Assembly (NCBI RefSeq): GCF_004208635.1
Contig: NZ_CP035806.1
Span: 2,108,001 to 2,172,000, forward strand
Length of the DNA: 64,000 nucleotides
Source of the DNA: Leucobacter triazinivorans
Lineage (GTDB): Bacteria > Actinomycetota > Actinomycetes > Actinomycetales > Microbacteriaceae
Direction of reading: 5' to 3'
Part shown: positions 59,530 to 64,000 of the stretch, one piece after another
Layout of the letters: every line of letters begins with the position of its first letter
How positions within the stretch are numbered: position 1 is the first letter of the stretch
Translations under genes and position numbers: made by a program
Notes under the pieces: model-generated
Databases searched by the model: none
Seen by the model: only the letters and a program-made list of their open reading frames with translations
Told to the model about the DNA's origin: nothing

Positions 59530-60831
59530 ATGACAGAGTTGTCACCGGTCGCAGATCCCGCTGCGCACGCGGCAGCCGAGAACGCCGGTGACGGCGCTTC
59601 ACGCCAGGCGCCGCCGGGCTACACCGCCGGACTCGCGGCGGTTAATTTCGGCATTCTCATCGCACTGCTCACCCCGGTGCTCGTGTCGATGGCGTTCAAG
59701 CTGCAGCACATCTCGGCATCACCGGAGGAGACAACCGCTCGACTGGGCCTCGTGCTCGGAGTGGGCGCGCTGTTCGCGCTCGTCGCCAATCCGCTCGCCG
59801 GACGGCTCTCCGACCGCACCACTTCACGCTGGGGGATGCGGCGACCGTGGATCCTCGGCGGCACAATCATCGGGGTCGGCGGCCTCGCGATCATCGGCAT
59901 CGCCCAATCGGTCTGGGCCGTTCTCGTCGCGTGGTGCCTCGTGCAGACCGCCATGAACGCTGTGCTCGCCGCGGCCAACGCCACACTGCCCGACCAGGTA
60001 CCCCCGCGCGGTCGCGGCAAGGTGTCGGGCATCGTCGGCCTCGCGACCCCGGTGGGCCTGCTCGCCGGCAACCTGCTCATCAACTTCCTGTCTGACGACA
60101 TCGCCCGCTTCGTCGTGCCCGGCCTCATCGGGCTCGCACTCGCGGGGGTGTTCGTCGTCGTGCTGAAGGACCGCCGGTTGACCGAGAAGCCGGCGCAGGC
60201 ATTCACCATCGGTCAGTTCTTCGGTGCATTCGTGTTCAACCCCGTGAAGCACCCCGACTTCGGCTGGACGTGGCTGACGAAGTTCCTCATCATGTTCGGC
60301 TACGCGGGGATTGCCACCTTCCTGCCGTTCTACCTGACCGAGCGATTCGGCCTCGGCGAGCAGGAGGCCATCTCGACGATCCTCATCGCCAACGTCGCCT
60401 CGATGGCGATGATGATGATCTCGGGCCCGCTCGGCGGCATCCTCTCCGATCGCGCCGGCAAGCGTCGCCCGTTCGTGGCTTTCGCCGGCGTGATCATGGT
60501 CGTTGGTCTCCTGCTGCTGGCCTTCGCCCCGGACATCATCACGTTGATCATCGCCCAAGGGATCATCGGCTTCGGCACCGGCTCCTTCTTCTCGGTCGAT
60601 CTCGCACTCGCCACCGAGGTGCTCCCCAATCCCGAGGACACCGCGAAGGATCTCGGTGTGCTCAACATGGCGAACGCTCTGCCGCAGTCGATCGCGCCCG
60701 CCATCGCGCCCGGGATCATCGCGCTCGGCGCATCGACACCGCTCGGCGGATACACCACCTGGTACGTCTTCGGCGCGCTCGTCGCGCTTGCAGGTGCCCT
60801 GCTCGTCTATCGCATCAAAGGAGTCCAGTAA
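59530..60831 (+). CDS. MFS glycoside transporter (GPH/SLC45-like)
   Basis: The 433-residue protein has twelve hydrophobic segments. The order (GRLSDRTTSRWGMRRPWILGG, later GGILSDRAGKRRPFVAFAGV) resembles glycoside-pentoside and SLC45-type sucrose porters rather than drug pumps. It likely imports a beta-glycoside in symport with protons. AAAGGAACC precedes ATG 59530. Its stop overlaps the GH3 start by one base, so the pair works together. Confidence 0.87.
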   Translation: MTELSPVADPAAHAAAENAGDGASRQAPPGYTAGLAAVNFGILIALLTPVLVSMAFKLQHISASPEETTARLGLVLGVGALFALVANPLAGRLSDRTTSRWGMRRPWILGGTIIGVGGLAIIGIAQSVWAVLVAWCLVQTAMNAVLAAANATLPDQVPPRGRGKVSGIVGLATPVGLLAGNLLINFLSDDIARFVVPGLIGLALAGVFVVVLKDRRLTEKPAQAFTIGQFFGAFVFNPVKHPDFGWTWLTKFLIMFGYAGIATFLPFYLTERFGLGEQEAISTILIANVASMAMMMISGPLGGILSDRAGKRRPFVAFAGVIMVVGLLLLAFAPDIITLIIAQGIIGFGTGSFFSVDLALATEVLPNPEDTAKDLGVLNMANALPQSIAPAIAPGIIALGASTPLGGYTTWYVFGALVALAGALLVYRIKGVQ

Positions 60832-62612
60832 TGCACGATCTCACCAGTGACGCACGCACGACGCATCCGCGCGCAGACCGCCCGTGGCTCGCCCCCGGCC
60901 TCTCCGTCGAGGAGCGGGTCGAGCTGTTGCGGTCGGCGATGACGCTCGAGGAGAAGGCCGGGCTGCTGTTCCACTCCATGATCACTGTGGGAGATCTCGA
61001 GTCGGCCAACGCGATGTTCGGCATTCCGTCGGCGCGGGAGGTGGTGATCGACCGGCACATGACCCACTTCAACGTGGCCGGCGGCGCGCCGACGGGCCGC
61101 GAACTGGCGGAGTGGCACAACGCCCTGCAGCGGCTCGCGGCCTCCACGCGACTCGGCATCCCCGTGACCCTGTCGAGCGACCCGCGCCACTCGTTCAGCG
61201 AGAACCCGGGCGCCGCGATCCTCGCCGGCCCATTCTCGCAGTGGCCCGAACCACTCGGCCTCGCCGCGATCGGAGACGCCGAGCTCGTCGAGCGATTCGC
61301 CGACATCGCTCGGCAGGAGTACGTGGCGGTGGGCATGCGCGCCGCACTGCATCCGCAGATCGACCTCGCGACGGAGCCCCGATGGTCGCGGCAGTCGGCC
61401 ACATTCGGCGAGGACGCCGAACTCGCCGGCCGGCTGGGCGCGGCCTACATCCGCGGGTTCCAGGGCTCCGCCTTCGGGCCGGGGTCCGTTTCGACGATGA
61501 CCAAGCACTTCCCGGGCGGAGGTCCCCAGAAGGACGGGGAGGATCCGCACTTCGCGCACGGGCGCGAGCAGGTCTATCCCGGCGGGGCGTTCGAACTGCA
61601 CCTGCGTCCGTTCGAGGCCGCGTTCGCCGCCGGCACGCGCCAGATCATGCCCTACTACGGCATGCCGATCGGCACTGAGCACGAGGAGGTCGGTTTCGGC
61701 TTCAACAGGTCGGTGATCACGGGGCTGCTGCGGGAGCGCTTCGGCTTCGACGGGATCGTGTGCACCGACTGGGGGCTCATCACCGACGCCGAGATCTTCG
61801 GCGAACCGTTCCCCGCGCGCGCCTGGGGCGTCGAGCATCTCACTCCGCCTCAGCGCATGCAGAAGGTGCTCGACGCGGGTGTCGACCAGTTCGGGGGCGA
61901 AGCATGCCCTGAGCTGCTCATCGAGCTCGTGAGGTCGGGCGCCGTGACCGAGGAACGGCTCGACCACTCGGTGCGACGGGTGCTGCGCGAGAAGTTCGAG
62001 CTGGGCCTCTTCGACACCCCCTATGTCGATGAGGACGCGGCTGATCTCATCGTCGGCCGGGCCGACTTCCGAGCCGCGGGGGAGGCGGCGCAGCGCGCAT
62101 CGATCACGGTCCTCACGAACTCGGGCGCGCTGCCGCTCCCCCGCCGCCCGAAGCTCTACGTGGAGGGCATCGACCCTCGGATCGCGGCCCGCTACGGCGA
62201 CGTGGTCGGCACCCCGGCCGAGGCCGAGTTCGCGGTGCTGCGCCTGCAGGCGCCCTACGAGCAGCGCGGCACGACGTTTGAGAACTTCTTCCACGCCGGA
62301 TCGCTCGATTTCGCACCCGAGGCCATCGCACACGTGCGTGAGGTGGCGTCGGCTGTACCGACGGTGATCGATGTGCTGCTCGACCGCCCGGCGATCCTCG
62401 AGCCGATCGTCGAGGTCGCCGCAGCCGTCACAGTCAACTGGGGTGCCAACGCCGCCGCGCTGCTCGATGTGCTCTCGGGCGCAGCGACCGCGCAGGGACG
62501 GCTGCCGTTCGACATCCCGCGATCGATGGCGGCTGTCGAGGCTTCGCGCTCCGATGTGCCGTTCGACACGGCCGATCCGCTGTTCCGCTTCGGGCACGGT
62601 GTGCAGATCTGA
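60831..62612 (+). CDS. Glycoside hydrolase family 3 beta-glycosidase
   Basis: The 593-residue protein has the GH3 TIM barrel (KHFPGGGP, K225-H226; nucleophile D313 in VCTDWGLI) and the second alpha/beta sandwich domain (ITVLTNSGALPLP). It lacks a signal peptide and a fibronectin-like domain, so it acts in the cytoplasm. It probably hydrolyses a beta-glucoside or xyloside brought in by the coupled MFS porter. Its ATG overlaps the MFS stop. The substrate is unknown. Confidence 0.9.
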   Translation: MHDLTSDARTTHPRADRPWLAPGLSVEERVELLRSAMTLEEKAGLLFHSMITVGDLESANAMFGIPSAREVVIDRHMTHFNVAGGAPTGRELAEWHNALQRLAASTRLGIPVTLSSDPRHSFSENPGAAILAGPFSQWPEPLGLAAIGDAELVERFADIARQEYVAVGMRAALHPQIDLATEPRWSRQSATFGEDAELAGRLGAAYIRGFQGSAFGPGSVSTMTKHFPGGGPQKDGEDPHFAHGREQVYPGGAFELHLRPFEAAFAAGTRQIMPYYGMPIGTEHEEVGFGFNRSVITGLLRERFGFDGIVCTDWGLITDAEIFGEPFPARAWGVEHLTPPQRMQKVLDAGVDQFGGEACPELLIELVRSGAVTEERLDHSVRRVLREKFELGLFDTPYVDEDAADLIVGRADFRAAGEAAQRASITVLTNSGALPLPRRPKLYVEGIDPRIAARYGDVVGTPAEAEFAVLRLQAPYEQRGTTFENFFHAGSLDFAPEAIAHVREVASAVPTVIDVLLDRPAILEPIVEVAAAVTVNWGANAAALLDVLSGAATAQGRLPFDIPRSMAAVEASRSDVPFDTADPLFRFGHGVQI

Positions 62613-62628
62613 CGGGGCGTCGAGGGTC

Positions 62629-62807
62629 CGGCGCGGGTTCGCGGTCGGGCGCGGATTCGCGGTCGGGCACGGATTCACGCCGGAGCGCGGATTCGCCGGA
62701 GAACGGATTCACCTTCGAGCACGGATTCGCCGGAGAACGGCACCTCTCAGCCGAAACCATGTGCTCTCGGGTGAATCGGTGCTGCTGGATCATGGCTCGC
62801 GGGGCGG
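62629..62807 (+). repeat. 18-bp tandem array and 125-bp structured repeat (copy 2)
   Basis: Three or four 18-bp units precede a 125-bp segment (62683-62807) that differs from 57916-58040 at only six positions. The copy is in the same orientation, again directly downstream of a plus-strand gene (GH3 stop at 62612). I see no protein gene in this space. Confidence 0.88.
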
Positions 62808-62872
62808 AGCGAGGGCTGGGATACTCGCTGAGGAAGCTCCTCTCGCCGAGAGGCCGGACGAAAGGCACGCGC

Positions 62873-63184
62873 ATGATCCTCGCATTTTCTGTGGCGCCGA
62901 GCGGCGGCGGTAATCCTGACGGCTCGGTGTCCGAGGCCGTCGCGGCGGCCGTCGGAGTGGTGCGAGAGTCGGGTCTGCCGCACCGCACGAGCAGCATGTT
63001 CACCGAGATCGAGGGCGAGTGGGACGAGGTCTTCGCCGTGGTGAAGCGCGCGACCGAGGCGGTGCTGCCGTACGGATCCCGAGTATCGCTCGTGATGAAG
63101 GCCGACATCCGCCCCGGATATGAGGGCGAGCTCGACGGGAAGCTGGAGCGGCTCGAGGCTGCGATCGACCGCACCGGCGCGTAG
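62873..63184 (+). CDS. Thiamine-binding (MTH1187/YqgV family) protein
   Basis: The 103-residue protein starts MILAFSVAPSGGGNPDGSV and has the DUF77-type pattern VRESGLPHRTSSMFTEIEGE WDEVF. It forms ferredoxin-like dimers or tetramers thought to bind thiamine or its hydroxymethylpyrimidine. AAAGG lies upstream of ATG 62873. It stands alone between repeat DNA and the toxin-antitoxin pair. Confidence 0.85.
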   Translation: MILAFSVAPSGGGNPDGSVSEAVAAAVGVVRESGLPHRTSSMFTEIEGEWDEVFAVVKRATEAVLPYGSRVSLVMKADIRPGYEGELDGKLERLEAAIDRTGA

Positions 63185-63223
63185 CCGCTATCCCGCCTCC
63201 CTCTCCCGCGAGACCGCCGCTCT

Positions 63224-63238
63224 TACCAATCCTTGGTA
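63224..63238. promoter_or_regulatory. Palindromic operator upstream of parDE
   Basis: TACCAA (63224-63229), TCC and TTGGTA (63233-63238) form a perfect 6-bp inverted repeat ending 10 bp before the antitoxin ATG. It overlaps a TATCGT -10-like box (63237-63242), fitting autoregulation by the ParD/ParE complex. Confidence 0.7.
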
Positions 63239-63248
63239 TCGTGGTGCT

Positions 63249-63482
63249 ATGGCTCAGAACACCTCGATCAGCTTGGATTCGCACTTCTCGGACTTCCTCT
63301 CACGCGAGGTCTCCTCCGGCCGCTACCGGTCCGCCAGTGAGGTCATCCGCGCAGGGCTCCGGCTGCTGGAGGACCAGGAGACTCGGCTGGCGGCTCTGCG
63401 CGCCGCCCTCGTCGCCGGCGAGGAGAGCGGAGAGGCTGAGCCCTTCGACTTCGACGCGTTCGTCGCGGCGAAGAAGGCATGA
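63249..63482 (+). CDS. parD: ParD-family antitoxin
   Basis: The 77-residue protein has the ribbon-helix-helix start NTSISLDSHFSDFLSREVSS and SGRYRSASEVIRAGLRLLED, with an acidic disordered C-terminus (EESGEAEPFDFDAF) that would wrap the toxin. The TATCGT box 6 nt before the ATG suggests a leaderless transcript. It overlaps the ParE gene by four bases. Confidence 0.92.
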   Translation: MAQNTSISLDSHFSDFLSREVSSGRYRSASEVIRAGLRLLEDQETRLAALRAALVAGEESGEAEPFDFDAFVAAKKA

Positions 63483-63769
63483 CCGGCTACCGTCTCACTC
63501 CTGCCGCCCGACGCGACCTCTCCTCCATATGGGATTTCACCCGGGAGAGCTGGGACGTGCGCCAGGCCGAGACCTATGTGATCGAGATCCGGGCCGCGAT
63601 AGAGCGCATCGCCGACGACCCCGGACGGGGCCGTGCCTGCGATGAGATCCGCGAGGGCTACCGCCGATACGGCATCGGCAGTCACCTGCTCTTCTACATC
63701 GAGCGAGGGGAAGGCGTGGACGTGATCCGGATCCTGCACCAGCGCATGGACCCGACGCGGCACCTGTGA
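63479..63769 (+). CDS. parE: ParE-family toxin
   Basis: The 96-residue RelE/ParE-fold protein has YRLTPAARRDLSSIWDFTRE at the start, GRACDEIREGYRRYGIGSHL in the core and IRILHQRMDPTRHL at the end, the pattern of ParE gyrase poisons. Its ATG lies within the ParD stop region (ATGA), so antitoxin is translated first. It appears complete and potentially active. Confidence 0.92.
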   Translation: MTGYRLTPAARRDLSSIWDFTRESWDVRQAETYVIEIRAAIERIADDPGRGRACDEIREGYRRYGIGSHLLFYIERGEGVDVIRILHQRMDPTRHL

Positions 63770-63901
63770 ACGTAGGTCACACGATCACGGCAGTCGCCTG
63801 CGCCTCCCGCTGAGCCCCGCTTCTCCAGCCGCCTCCGGTTGTGCATTTGGGCAAACGGCACGAGCCATGCTGCGAGTCGCTCGGAGTGTTCCGCGACGGA
63901 T

Positions 63902-64000
63902 GGATCCTGCGACTGCGCGCAGGATGACGGTGGGGGGCCGTGGCCAGGATGACGGTGGGGGGCCGTGGCCAGGATGACGGTGGGGTTCCTGCGACTGCGC
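63902..64000. repeat. Dispersed GGATCCTGCGACT element with 25-bp tandem units
   Basis: GGATCCTGCGACT is followed by GCGCAGGATGACGG, then a 25-bp unit CAGGATGACGGTGGGG(GGCCGTGGC) at 63920-63944 and 63945-63969 and a partial third. It shares its opening and GCAGGATGACGG with the repeat inside the MMPL gene. The array probably continues past the window edge. 63770-63901 shows no gene. Confidence 0.8.

Noticed and set aside
57743..62807. Composite transposon bounded by the two 125-bp repeats
   Set aside because: There is no transposase, terminal inverted repeat or target-site duplication visible. Only direct repeats are present, so recombination is possible but a transposon is not supported.

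Overview
The window is high-GC DNA (about 68-70% by eye) with dense coding, four-base ATGA or GTGA gene overlaps, many GTG starts and several apparently leaderless genes. It also has E1 alpha/beta-fused 2-oxoacid dehydrogenase, MMPL and YhgE/Pip proteins. This points to an actinobacterium, and the gene types suggest Microbacteriaceae (Leucobacter-like). The family-level guess is inference, because no rRNA or other marker is present. I see no tRNA, rRNA, CRISPR array, transposase or integrase.

Layout. 0-11.3 kb is a catabolic accessory region. It holds a truncated MDR dehydrogenase, a beta-hydroxyacid dehydrogenase with an M24/creatinase-fold protein under a divergent XRE-cupin regulator, a Zn-alcohol dehydrogenase with a Dabb-barrel protein, a ketopantoate-reductase-like enzyme, a VOC protein with a GntR regulator, and a divergent E1-E2 pair. 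11.4-17.3 kb is a TetR-controlled MMPL and YhgE/Pip membrane pair. 17.5-29.2 kb is mixed housekeeping and accessory: quinone oxidoreductase, lipoate ligase, hydrolases, amidohydrolase, MFS pump with TetR, two flavin reductases, YciI and GNAT.

29.4-51.7 kb is sugar catabolism. A DeoR gene precedes a bifunctional rhamnulose-1-phosphate aldolase/lactaldehyde dehydrogenase and an L-lactate dehydrogenase. A second DeoR gene precedes an ABC importer, a 2-hydroxyacid dehydrogenase and an FGGY kinase of unknown substrate. Facing these is a LacI-controlled rhamnose operon with ABC importer, AraA/FucI-like isomerase, mutarotase, rhamnose isomerase and rhamnulokinase. Together the genes can take L-rhamnose through rhamnulose-1-P to DHAP and L-lactaldehyde, then L-lactate, then pyruvate. 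The unknown-substrate module sits between the two halves of this pathway.

51.8-57.7 kb has a NarL-type two-component system divergent from a NatAB-like ABC exporter and a DHA2 drug exporter. 58.1-62.6 kb is a single-chain tandem TetR fusion divergent from a glycoside transporter and a cytoplasmic GH3 hydrolase; copies of a 125-bp structured repeat lie on both sides. The right end has a thiamine-binding protein and a ParDE toxin-antitoxin pair.

The intergenic spaces are unusually rich in dispersed hairpin or tandem repeats. At least four sequence families can be traced by eye, and one member appears to have expanded in frame inside the MMPL gene. Regulatory palindromes are clear upstream of many operons. 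The most interesting items are the tandem TetR fusion with direct-repeat candidate sites, the MMPL protein with a degenerate ABC-ATPase tail and repeat insertion, the M24 protein with an altered active site, the hydroxyacid dehydrogenase/FGGY kinase/ABC module, and the start-less isomerase gene next to a G17 tract.
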